Of a stretch of 64,000 nt of DNA, positions 1 to 11,800 are shown piece after piece. Below the pieces are notes generated by a model. That model saw nothing but the letters and a program-made list of their open reading frames with translations. It was not told the origin of the DNA and did not search any database. Where the stretch lies: positions 22,056 through 86,055 of the forward strand of contig JAHLMK010000044.1 of NCBI GenBank assembly GCA_019915135.1. The letters are read 5' to 3'. The position numbers were made by a program, and so were the translations under genes. The DNA is from Strobilurus pachycystidiatus. Taxonomy: Eukaryota > Basidiomycota > Agaricomycetes > Agaricales > Physalacriaceae. How positions within the stretch are numbered: the stretch's first letter is position 1; every line of letters starts with the position of its first letter.

Positions 1-202
1 TGAACCCATCACTTGTATCCAATACGCACCGAGACAGAGGCCCCGCGCGCGGGCCCTTTTCTTTACCGTTCTCTTCCGCTGCGCGTGCGAGAACACCCCT
101 CACCTCTAACCTTTCCTAACCTTCTAACCGGCTAACGTCAAATCACTGACCTCTAACTGACATAAAGCAAAGTACATGTCCTGACATTCACCATGTTTAT
201 AT
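1..202. repeat. Leader module H of the composite array
   Basis: First instance of the roughly 200-bp leader that opens each unit. It carries a GC-rich near-palindrome (GGCCCCGCGCGCGGGCC, about 39-55) and a run of CTAAC-type motifs at about 107-165, which resemble degenerate fungal telomere repeats (CCCTAA) without matching them. It also contains ACACCCCTCACC (93-104), a 12-mer that recurs in the unrelated 969-bp satellite. No coding signal is seen. Confidence 0.85.
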
Positions 203-496
203 ATGTGATAGCCGAGTTGGCCCATGTACTCCTCGTGGCACAGCAGCCACAAGCCGCACGGTGTTGGGGCCGGGCTCGTGCCACTTGGAGACCTTCATAT
301 GACTACTAAAAGCACTTTTCCCATACAGGTCGAGTCCCGAGGATATGCACTGCAACCGCCCGAGCCACCGCGGTATGAACGTAATCACAGATGGCGCTCG
401 TGTATGGCGACCGGCGACCCAATGACCACGAAACCTTTTTTCCTATCCTTCCCTATCATACTAGGATGCGCCTAACAAAAATCAGGTTCCGAGTAT
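203..496. repeat. Module A, 294 bp, possible tRNA-derived SINE on the minus strand
   Basis: First of two diverged 294-bp tandem modules. On the minus strand it contains TGGCTCGGGCGG (356-367 on the plus strand), which closely resembles a tRNA A-box (TGGCNNAGTNGG), followed about 25 nt later by GGGACTCGACC, a weak B-box-like sequence. This suggests a tRNA-derived SINE head in minus orientation. The B-box is imperfect and no complete tRNA fold was found, so the SINE reading is tentative. The open frames inside it are by-products of the repeat. Confidence 0.6.
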
Positions 497-790
497 ATGT
501 GGTCGCTGAGTTGGCCCATGTGCTCCTCGTGGCACAGCAGCCGGGAGCCACACGGTGCTGGGGCCGGGCTCGTGCCACCTAGAGACCTTCATATCACTAT
601 TAGAAGCATCTTTACCATACAGGTCGAGTCCCGAGGATGTGCACTGCAACCGCCCGAGCCACCGTGGTATGAGCGTAATCACAGATGGCGCTCGTGTATG
701 GCGACCGGCGACCCAATGACCTCGAAACCTTTTTTCCTATTCTTCCCTATCATACTAGGATGCGCCTAACAAAAATTAGGACCCGAGTAA
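497..790. repeat. Module B, diverged tandem copy of module A
   Basis: Exactly 294 bp downstream of module A and clearly homologous over its whole length (ATGTGGTCGCTGAGTTGGCC against ATGTGATAGCCGAGTTGGCC). The A-box-like TGGCTCGGGCGG is conserved on the minus strand (650-661). In the 909-bp unit (7814-8722) A and B are fused, which removes one 294-bp module and is what unequal exchange between A and B would give. Confidence 0.85.
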
Positions 791-988
791 ATGTGGTTGG
801 TGAGTTGGCCCCAGCGGCCCAATCTGGGCGCGGTAAAGATGGCGCTCGGGCGGGCCGCACGGGCCTCGGGCGGCTTAGCTTTTTTGGGACATGAATCCTG
901 ACCCTAGTACCCTTCCGCCTAAGTGGCACTGAGGAAATCGGGGACACAAAGTTAGTTCGAGTCGAACTATCAAGGCTTATGGGTATAG
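791..988. repeat. Module C with fixed 3' end GGGTATAG
   Basis: Starts 294 bp after module B with the same ATGTGG..GAGTTGGCCC opening, then diverges: a third, truncated and replaced module. Near its end is a near-palindrome around AGTTCGAGTCGAACT that contains GTTCGAGTC, a match to the Pol III B-box consensus. TGGCACTGAGG about 30 bp upstream is a poor A-box. C always ends in ..CTTATGGGTATAG (one copy lost a G), and what follows differs from unit to unit. A fixed 3' end with variable continuation recalls LINE/SINE copies, but no reverse transcriptase is encoded here. Confidence 0.8.
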
Positions 989-2607
989 TTTTGTGACATT
1001 TTGTTGATGGTTTTTTGTCCATAAAAGGAAATTTTGTTGACGCAACAACAAAGCTATTAGATAGTTAGGCTTATAGGTATAGGTATAGACATCTTTGAAC
1101 CCATCACTTGTATCCAATACGCACCGAGACAGAGGCCCCGCGCGCGGGCCCTTTTCTTTACCGTTCTCTTCCGCTGCGCGTGCGAGAACACCCCTCACCT
1201 CTAACCTTTCCTAACCTTCTAACCGGCTAACGTCAAATCACTGACCTCTAACTGACATAAAGCAAAGTACATGTCCTGACATTCACCATGTTTATATATG
1301 TGATAGCCGAGTTGGCCCATGTACTCCTCGTGGCACAGCAGCCACAAGCCGCACGGTGTTGGGGCCGGGCTCGTGCCACTTGGAGACCTTCATATGACTA
1401 CTAAAAGCACTTTTCCCATACAGGTCGAGTCCCGAGGATATGCACTGCAACCGCCCGAGCCACCGCGGTATGAACGTAATCACAGATGGCGCTCGTGTAT
1501 GGCGACCGGCGACCCAATGACCACGAAACCTTTTTTCCTATCCTTCCCTATCATACTAGGATGCGCCTAACAAAAATCAGGTTCCGAGTATATGTGGTCG
1601 CTGAGTTGGCCCATGTGCTCCTCGTGGCACAGCAGCCGGGAGCCACACGGTGCTGGGGCCGGGCTCGTGCCACCTAGAGACCTTCATATCACTATTAGAA
1701 GCATCTTTACCATACAGGTCGAGTCCCGAGGATGTGCACTGCAACCGCCCGAGCCACCGTGGTATGAGCGTAATCACAGATGGCGCTCGTGTATGGCGAC
1801 CGGCGACCCAATGACCTCGAAACCTTTTTTCCTATTCTTCCCTATCATACTAGGATGCGCCTAACAAAAATTAGGACCCGAGTAAATGTGGTTGGTGAGT
1901 TGGCCCCAGCGGCCCAATCTGGGCGCGGTAAAGATGGCGCTCGGGCGGGCCGCACGGGCCTCGGGCGGCTTAGCTTTTTTGGGACATGAATCCTGACCCT
2001 AGTACCCTTCCGCCTAAGTGGCACTGAGGAAATCGGGGACACAAAGTTAGTTCGAGTCGAACTATCAAGGCTTATGGGTATAGGATGCGCCTAACAAAAA
2101 TCAGGTTCCGAGTATATGTGGTCGCTGAGTTGGCCCATGTGCTCCTCGTGGCACAGCAGCCGGGAGCCACACGGTGCTGGGGCCGGGCTCGTGCCACCTA
2201 GAGACCTTCATATCACTATTAGAAGCATCTTTACCATACAGGTCGAGTCCCGAGGATGTGCACTGCAACCGCCCGAGCCACCGTGGTATGAGCGTAATCA
2301 CAGATGGCGCTCGTGTATGGCGACCGGCGACCCAATGACCTCGAAACCTTTTTTCCTATTCTTCCCTATCATACTAGGATGCGCCTAACAAAAATTAGGA
2401 CCCGAGTAAATGTGGTTGGTGAGTTGGCCCCAGCGGCCCAATCTGGGCGCGGTAAAGATGGCGCTCGGGCGGGCCGCACGGGCCTCGGGCGGCTTAGCTT
2501 TTTTGGGACATGAATCCTGACCCTAGTACCCTTCCGCCTAAGTGGCACTGAGGAAATCGGGGACACAAAGTTAGTTCGAGTCGAACTATCAAGGCTTATG
2601 GGTATAG

Positions 2608-2807
2608 GCATGGGTTCAAAGTCATTGTGAGTTGACTTCGTACTGTTTGTTGGCTGTCTGGTCACATTTTGTTGACGGTTCTGTCACACTTTGTTGACAG
2701 TTTTGTGACATTTTGTTGATGGTTTTTTGTCCATAAAAGGAAATTTTGTTGACGCAACAACAAAGCTATTAGATAGTTAGGCTTATAGGTATAGGTATAG
2801 ACATCTT
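2608..2807. repeat. Tail module T with 22-bp TTTGTTGA minisatellite
   Basis: Full-length tail. TTTGTTGAC/T recurs at 2668, 2690 and 2712, an exact 22-bp spacing, and once more near 2745. The module ends in CTTATAGGTATAGGTATAG, so it has the same kind of GGTATAG terminus as module C. In the short-tail units (at 989, 3796 and 12230) the tail begins at TTTTGTGACATTTTGTTGA, exactly at a boundary of the 22-bp repeat. Confidence 0.85.
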
Positions 2808-5800
2808 TGAACCCATCACTTGTATCCAATACGCACCGAGACAGAGGCCCCGCGCGCGGGCCCTTTTCTTTACCGTTCTCTTCCGCTGCGCGTGCGAGAA
2901 CACCCCTCACCTCTAACCTTTCCTAACCTTCTAACCGGCTAACGTCAAATCACTGACCTCTAACTGACATAAAGCAAAGTACATGTCCTGACATTCACCA
3001 TGTTTATATATGTGATAGCCGAGTTGGCCCATGTACTCCTCGTGGCACAGCAGCCACAAGCCGCACGGTGTTGGGGCCGGGCTCGTGCCACTTGGAGACC
3101 TTCATATGACTACTAAAAGCACTTTTCCCATACAGGTCGAGTCCCGAGGATATGCACTGCAACCGCCCGAGCCACCGCGGTATGAACGTAATCACAGATG
3201 GCGCTCGTGTATGGCGACCGGCGACCCAATGACCACGAAACCTTTTTTCCTATCCTTCCCTATCATACTAGGATGCGCCTAACAAAAATCAGGTTCCGAG
3301 TATATGTGGTCGCTGAGTTGGCCCATGTGCTCCTCGTGGCACAGCAGCCGGGAGCCACACGGTGCTGGGGCCGGGCTCGTGCCACCTAGAGACCTTCATA
3401 TCACTATTAGAAGCATCTTTACCATACAGGTCGAGTCCCGAGGATGTGCACTGCAACCGCCCGAGCCACCGTGGTATGAGCGTAATCACAGATGGCGCTC
3501 GTGTATGGCGACCGGCGACCCAATGACCTCGAAACCTTTTTTCCTATTCTTCCCTATCATACTAGGATGCGCCTAACAAAAATTAGGACCCGAGTAAATG
3601 TGGTTGGTGAGTTGGCCCCAGCGGCCCAATCTGGGCGCGGTAAAGATGGCGCTCGGGCGGGCCGCACGGGCCTCGGGCGGCTTAGCTTTTTTGGGACATG
3701 AATCCTGACCCTAGTACCCTTCCGCCTAAGTGGCACTGAGGAAATCGGGGACACAAAGTTAGTTCGAGTCGAACTATCAAGGCTTATGGGTATAGTTTTG
3801 TGACATTTTGTTGATGGTTTTTTGTCCATAAAAGGAAATTTTGTTGACGCAACAACAAAGCTATTAGATAGTTAGGCTTATAGGTATAGGTATAGACATC
3901 TTTGAACCCATCACTTGTATCCAATACGCACCGAGACAGAGGCCCCGCGCGCGGGCCCTTTTCTTTACCGTTCTCTTCCGCTGCGCGTGCGAGAACACCC
4001 CTCACCTCTAACCTTTCCTAACCTTCTAACCGGCTAACGTCAAATCACTGACCTCTAACTGACATAAAGCAAAGTACATGTCCTGACATTCACCATGTTT
4101 ATATATGTGATAGCCGAGTTGGCCCATGTACTCCTCGTGGCACAGCAGCCACAAGCCGCACGGTGTTGGGGCCGGGCTCGTGCCACTTGGAGACCTTCAT
4201 ATGACTACTAAAAGCACTTTTCCCATACAGGTCGAGTCCCGAGGATATGCACTGCAACCGCCCGAGCCACCGCGGTATGAACGTAATCACAGATGGCGCT
4301 CGTGTATGGCGACCGGCGACCCAATGACCACGAAACCTTTTTTCCTATCCTTCCCTATCATACTAGGATGCGCCTAACAAAAATCAGGTTCCGAGTATAT
4401 GTGGTCGCTGAGTTGGCCCATGTGCTCCTCGTGGCACAGCAGCCGGGAGCCACACGGTGCTGGGGCCGGGCTCGTGCCACCTAGAGACCTTCATATCACT
4501 ATTAGAAGCATCTTTACCATACAGGTCGAGTCCCGAGGATGTGCACTGCAACCGCCCGAGCCACCGTGGTATGAGCGTAATCACAGATGGCGCTCGTGTA
4601 TGGCGACCGGCGACCCAATGACCTCGAAACCTTTTTTCCTATTCTTCCCTATCATACTAGGATGCGCCTAACAAAAATTAGGACCCGAGTAAATGTGGTT
4701 GGTGAGTTGGCCCCAGCGGCCCAATCTGGGCGCGGTAAAGATGGCGCTCGGGCGGGCCGCACGGGCCTCGGGCGGCTTAGCTTTTTTGGGACATGAATCC
4801 TGACCCTAGTACCCTTCCGCCTAAGTGGCACTGAGGAAATCGGGGACACAAAGTTAGTTCGAGTCGAACTATCAAGGCTTATGGGTATAGTTGGCCCCAG
4901 CGGCCCAATCTGGGCGCGGTAAAGATGGCGCTCGGGCGGGCCGCACGGGCCTCGGGCGGCTTAGCTTTTTTGGGACATGAATCCTGACCCTAGTACCCTT
5001 CCGCCTAAGTGGCACTGAGGAAATCGGGGACACAAAGTTAGTTCGAGTCGAACTATCAAGGCTTATGGGTATAGGCATGGGTTCAAAGTCATTGTGAGTT
5101 GACTTCGTACTGTTTGTTGGCTGTCTGGTCACATTTTGTTGACGGTTCTGTCACACTTTGTTGACAGTTTTGTGACATTTTGTTGATGGTTTTTTGTCCA
5201 TAAAAGGAAATTTTGTTGACGCAACAACAAAGCTATTAGATAGTTAGGCTTATAGGTATAGGTATAGACATCTTTGAACCCATCACTTGTATCCAATACG
5301 CACCGAGACAGAGGCCCCGCGCGCGGGCCCTTTTCTTTACCGTTCTCTTCCGCTGCGCGTGCGAGAACACCCCTCACCTCTAACCTTTCCTAACCTTCTA
5401 ACCGGCTAACGTCAAATCACTGACCTCTAACTGACATAAAGCAAAGTACATGTCCTGACATTCACCATGTTTATATATGTGATAGCCGAGTTGGCCCATG
5501 TACTCCTCGTGGCACAGCAGCCACAAGCCGCACGGTGTTGGGGCCGGGCTCGTGCCACTTGGAGACCTTCATATGACTACTAAAAGCACTTTTCCCATAC
5601 AGGTCGAGTCCCGAGGATATGCACTGCAACCGCCCGAGCCACCGCGGTATGAACGTAATCACAGATGGCGCTCGTGTATGGCGACCGGCGACCCAATGAC
5701 CACGAAACCTTTTTTCCTATCCTTCCCTATCATACTAGGATGCGCCTAACAAAAATCAGGTTCCGAGTATATGTGGTCGCTGAGTTGGCCCATGTGCTCC

Positions 5801-8800
5801 TCGTGGCACAGCAGCCGGGAGCCACACGGTGCTGGGGCCGGGCTCGTGCCACCTAGAGACCTTCATATCACTATTAGAAGCATCTTTACCATACAGGTCG
5901 AGTCCCGAGGATGTGCACTGCAACCGCCCGAGCCACCGTGGTATGAGCGTAATCACAGATGGCGCTCGTGTATGGCGACCGGCGACCCAATGACCTCGAA
6001 ACCTTTTTTCCTATTCTTCCCTATCATACTAGGATGCGCCTAACAAAAATTAGGACCCGAGTAAATGTGGTTGGTGAGTTGGCCCCAGCGGCCCAATCTG
6101 GGCGCGGTAAAGATGGCGCTCGGGCGGGCCGCACGGGCCTCGGGCGGCTTAGCTTTTTTGGGACATGAATCCTGACCCTAGTACCCTTCCGCCTAAGTGG
6201 CACTGAGGAAATCGGGGACACAAAGTTAGTTCGAGTCGAACTATCAAGGCTTATGGGTATAGTATTTGGCATGGGTTCAAAGTCATTTGAGTGACTTGAC
6301 TGTTTGTTGGCTGTTGGTGTTGACGGTTCTGTCACACTTTGTTGACAGTTTTGTGACATTTTGTTGATGGTTTTTTGTCCATATTTTGTTGACGCAACAA
6401 CAAAGCTATTAGATAGTTAGGCTTATAGGTATAGGTATAGACATCTTTGAACCCATCACTTGTATCCAATACGCACCGAGACAGAGGCCCCGCGCGCGGG
6501 CCCTTTTCTTTACCGTTCTCTTCCGCTGCGCGTGCGAGAACACCCCTCACCTCTAACCTTTCCTAACCTTCTAACCGGCTAACGTCAAATCACTGACCTC
6601 TAACTGACATAAAGCAAAGTACATGTCCTGACATTCACCATGTTTATATATGTGATAGCCGAGTTGGCCCATGTACTCCTCGTGGCACAGCAGCCACAAG
6701 CCGCACGGTGTTGGGGCGGGCTCGTGCCACTTGGAGACCTTCATATGACTACTAAAAGCACTTTTCCCATACAGGTCGAGTCCCGAGGATATGCACTGCA
6801 ACCGCCCGAGCCACCGCGGTATGAACGATCACAGATGGCGCTCGTGTATGGCGACCGGCGACCCAATGACCACGAACCTTTTTTTCCTATCCTTCCCTAT
6901 CAACTAGGATGCGCCTAACAAAAATCAGGTTCCGAGTATATGTGGTCGCTGAGTTGGCCCATGTGCTCCTCGTGGCACAGCAGCGGGAGCCACACGGTGC
7001 TGGGGCCGGGCTCGTGCCACCTAGAGACCTTCATATCACTATTAGAAGCATCTTTACCATACAGGTCGAGTCCCGAGGATGTGCACTGCAACCGCCCGAG
7101 CCACCGTGGTATGAGCGTAATCACAGATGGCGCTCGTGTATGGCGACCGGCGACCCAATGACCTCGAAACCTTTTTTCCTATTCTTCCCTATCATACTAG
7201 GATGCGCCTAACAAAAATTAGGACCCGAGTAAATGTGGTTGGTGAGTTGGCCCCAGCGGCCAATCGGGGCGCGGTAAAGATGGCGCTCGGGGCGGGCCGC
7301 ACGGGCCTCGGGCGGTTTAGCTTTTTGGGACATGAATCCTGACCCTAGTACCCTTCCGCCTAAGTGGCACTGAGGAAATCGGGGACACAAAGTTAGTTCG
7401 AGTCGAACTATCAAGGCTTATGGGTATAGTTGGCCCCAGCGGCCCAATCTGGGCGCGGTAAAGATGGCGCTCGGGCGGGCCGCACGGGCCTCGGGCGGCT
7501 TAGCTTTTTTGGGACATGAATCCTGACCCTAGTACCCTTCCGCCTAAGTGGCACTGAGGAAATCGGGGACACAAAGTTAGTTCGAGTCGAACTATCAAGG
7601 CTTATGGGTATAGGCATGGGTTCAAAGTCATTGTGAGTTGACTTCGTACTGTTTGTTGGCTGTCTGGTCACATTTTGTTGACGGTTCTGTCACACTTTGT
7701 TGACAGTTTTGTGACATTTTGTTGATGGTTTTTTGTCCATAAAAGGAAATTTTGTTGACGCAACAACAAAGCTATTAGATAGTTAGGCTTATAGGTATAG
7801 GTATAGACATCTTTGAACCCATCACTTGTATCCAATACGCACCGAGACAGAGGCCCCGCGCGCGGGCCCTTTTCTTTACCGTTCTCTTCCGCTGCGCGTG
7901 CGAGAACACCCCTCACCTCTAACCTTTCCTAACCTTCTAACCGGCTAACGTCAAATCACTGACCTCTAACTGACATAAAGCAAAGTACATGTCCTGACAT
8001 TCACCATGTTTATATATGTGATAGCCGAGTTGGCCCATGTACTCCTCGTGGCACAGCAGCCACAAGCCGCACGGTGTTGGGGCCGGGCTCGTGCCACTTG
8101 GAGACCTTCATATGACTACTAAAAGCACTTTTCCCATACAGGTCGAGTCCCGAGGATATGCACTGCAACCGCCCGAGCCACCGCGGTATGAACGTAATCA
8201 CAGATGGCGCTCGTGTATGGCGACCGGCGACCCAATGACCTCGAAACCTTTTTTCCTATTCTTCCCTATCATACTAGGATGCGCCTAACAAAAATTAGGA
8301 CCCGAGTAAATGTGGTTGGTGAGTTGGCCCCAGCGGCCCAATCTGGGCGCGGTAAAGATGGCGCTCGGGCGGGCCGCACGGGCCTCGGGCGGCTTAGCTT
8401 TTTTGGGACATGAATCCTGACCCTAGTACCCTTCCGCCTAAGTGGCACTGAGGAAATCGGGGACACAAAGTTAGTTCGAGTCGAACTATCAAGCTATGGG
8501 TATAGTATTGACATCCCAACTTAAAAGGCATGGGTTCAAAGTCATTGTGAGTTGACTTCGTACTGTTTGTTGGCTGTCTGGACATTTTGTTGACGGTCTG
8601 TCACACTTTGTTGACAGTTTTGTACATTTTGTTGATGGTTTTTTGTCCATAAAAGGAATTTTGTTGACGCAACAACAAAGCTATTAGATAGTTAGGCTTA
8701 TAGGTATAGGTATAGACATCTTTGAACCCATCACTTGTATCCAATACGCACCGAGACAGAGGCCCCGCGCGCGGGCCCTTTTCTTTACCGTTCTCTTCCG

Positions 8801-11800
8801 CTGCGCGTGCGAGAACACCCCTCACCTCTAACCTTTCCTAACCTTCTAACCGGCTAACGTCAAATCACTGACCTCTAACTGACATAAAGCAAAGTACATG
8901 TCCTGACATTCACCATGTTTATATATGTGATAGCCGAGTTGGCCCATGTACTCCTCGTGGCACAGCAGCCACAAGCCGCACGGTGTTGGGGCCGGGCTCG
9001 TGCCACTTGGAGACCTTCATATGACTACTAAAAGCACTTTTCCCATACAGGTCGAGTCCCGAGGATATGCACTGCAACCGCCCGAGCCACCGCGGTATGA
9101 ACGTAATCACAGATGGCGCTCGTGTATGGCGACCGGCGACCCAATGACCACGAAACCTTTTTTCCTATCCTTCCCTATCATACTAGGATGCGCCTAACAA
9201 AAATCAGGTTCCGAGTATATGTGGTCGCTGAGTTGGCCCATGTGCTCCTCGTGGCACAGCAGCCGGGAGCCACACGGTGCTGGGGCCGGGCTCGTGCCAC
9301 CTAGAGACCTTCATATCACTATTAGAAGCATCTTTACCATACAGGTCGAGTCCCGAGGATGTGCACTGCAACCGCCCGAGCCACCGTGGTATGAGCGTAA
9401 TCACAGATGGCGCTCGTGTATGGCGACCGGCGACCCAATGACCTCGAAACCTTTTTTCCTATTCTTCCCTATCATACTAGGATGCGCCTAACAAAAATTA
9501 GGACCCGAGTAAATGTGGTTGGTGAGTTGGCCCCAGCGGCCCAATCTGGGCGCGGTAAAGATGGCGCTCGGGCGGGCCGCACGGGCCTCGGGCGGCTTAG
9601 CTTTTTTGGGACATGAATCCTGACCCTAGTACCCTTCCGCCTAAGTGGCACTGAGGAAATCGGGGACACAAAGTTAGTTCGAGTCGAACTATCAAGGCTT
9701 ATGGGTATAGATGGCGCTCGGGCGGGCCGCACGGGCCTCGGGCGGCTTAGCTTTTTTGGGACATGAATCCTGACCCTAGTACCCTTCCGCCTAAGTGGCA
9801 CTGAGGAAATCGGGGACACAAAGTTAGTTCGAGTCGAACTATCAAGGCTTATGGGTATAGGCATGGGTTCAAAGTCATTGTGAGTTGACTTCGTACTGTT
9901 TGTTGGCTGTCTGGTCACATTTTGTTGACGGTTCTGTCACACTTTGTTGACAGTTTTGTGACATTTTGTTGATGGTTTTTTGTCCATAAAAGGAAATTTT
10001 GTTGACGCAACAACAAAGCTATTAGATAGTTAGGCTTATAGGTATAGGTATAGACATCTTTGAACCCATCACTTGTATCCAATACGCACCGAGACAGAGG
10101 CCCGCGCGCGGGGCCCTTTTCTTTACCGTTCTCTTCCGCTGCGCGTGCGAGAACACCCCTCACCTCTAACCTTTCCTAACCTTCTAACCGGCTAACGTCA
10201 AATCACTGACCTCTAACTGACATAAAGCAAAGTACATGTCCTGACATTCACCATGTTTATATATGTGATAGCCGAGTTGGCCCATGTACTCCTCGTGGCA
10301 CAGCAGCCACAAGCCGCACGGTGTTGGGGCCGGGCTCGTGCCACTTGGAGACCTTCATATGACTACTAAAAGCACTTTTCCCATACAGGTCGAGTCCCGA
10401 GGATATGCACTGCAACCGCCCGAGCCACCGCGGTATGAACGTAATCACAGATGGCGCTCGTGTATGGCGACCGGCGACCCAATGACCACGAAACCTTTTT
10501 TCCTATCCTTCCCTATCATACTAGGATGCGCCTAACAAAAATCAGGTTCCGAGTATATGTGGTCGCTGAGTTGGCCCATGTGCTCCTCGTGGCACAGCAG
10601 CCGGGAGCCACACGGTGCTGGGGCCGGGCTCGTGCCACCTAGAGACCTTCATATCACTATTAGAAGCATCTTTACCATACAGGTCGAGTCCCGAGGATGT
10701 GCACTGCAACCGCCCGAGCCACCGTGGTATGAGCGTAATCACAGATGGCGCTCGTGTATGGCGACCGGCGACCCAATGACCTCGAAACCTTTTTTCCTAT
10801 TCTTCCCTATCATACTAGGATGCGCCTAACAAAAATTAGGACCCGAGTAAATGTGGTTGGTGAGTTGGCCCCAGCGGCCCAATCTGGGCGCGGTAAAGAT
10901 GGCGCTCGGGCGGGCCGCACGGGCCTCGGGCGGCTTAGCTTTTTTGGGACATGAATCCTGACCCTAGTACCCTTCCGCCTAAGTGGCACTGAGGAAATCG
11001 GGGACACAAAGTTAGTTCGAGTCGAACTATCAAGGCTTATGGGTATAGGCATGGGTTCAAAGTCATTGTGAGTTGACTTCGTACTGTTTGTGGCTGTCTG
11101 GTCACATTTTGTTGACGGTTCTGTCACATTGACAGTTTTGTGACATTTTGTTGATGGTTTTTTGTCCATAAAAGGAAATTTTGTTGACGCAACAACAAAG
11201 CTATTAGATAGTTAGGCTTATAGGTATAGGTATAGACATCTTTGAACCCATCACTTGTATCCAATACGCACCGAGACAGAGGCCCCGCGCGCGGGCCCTT
11301 TTCTTTACCGTTCTCTTCCGCTGCGCGTGCGAGAACACCCCTCACCTCTAACCTTTCCTAACCTTCTAACCGGCTAACGTCAAATCACTGACCTCTAACT
11401 GACATAAAGCAAAGTACATGTCCTGACATTCACCATGTTTATATATGTGATAGCCGAGTTGGCCCATGTACTCCTCGTGGCACAGCAGCCACAAGCCGCA
11501 CGGTGTTGGGGCCGGGCTCGTGCCACTTGGAGACCTTCATATGACTACTAAAAGCACTTTTCCCATACAGGTCGAGTCCCGAGGATATGCACTGCAACCG
11601 CCCGAGCCACCGCGGTATGAACGTAATCACAGATGGCGCTCGTGTATGGCGACCGGCGACCCAATGACCACGAAACCTTTTTTCCTATCCTTCCCTATCA
11701 TACTAGGATGCGCCTAACAAAAATCAGGTTCCGAGTATATGTGGTCGCTGAGTTGGCCCATGTGCTCCTCGTGGCACAGCAGCCGGGAGCCACACGGTGC

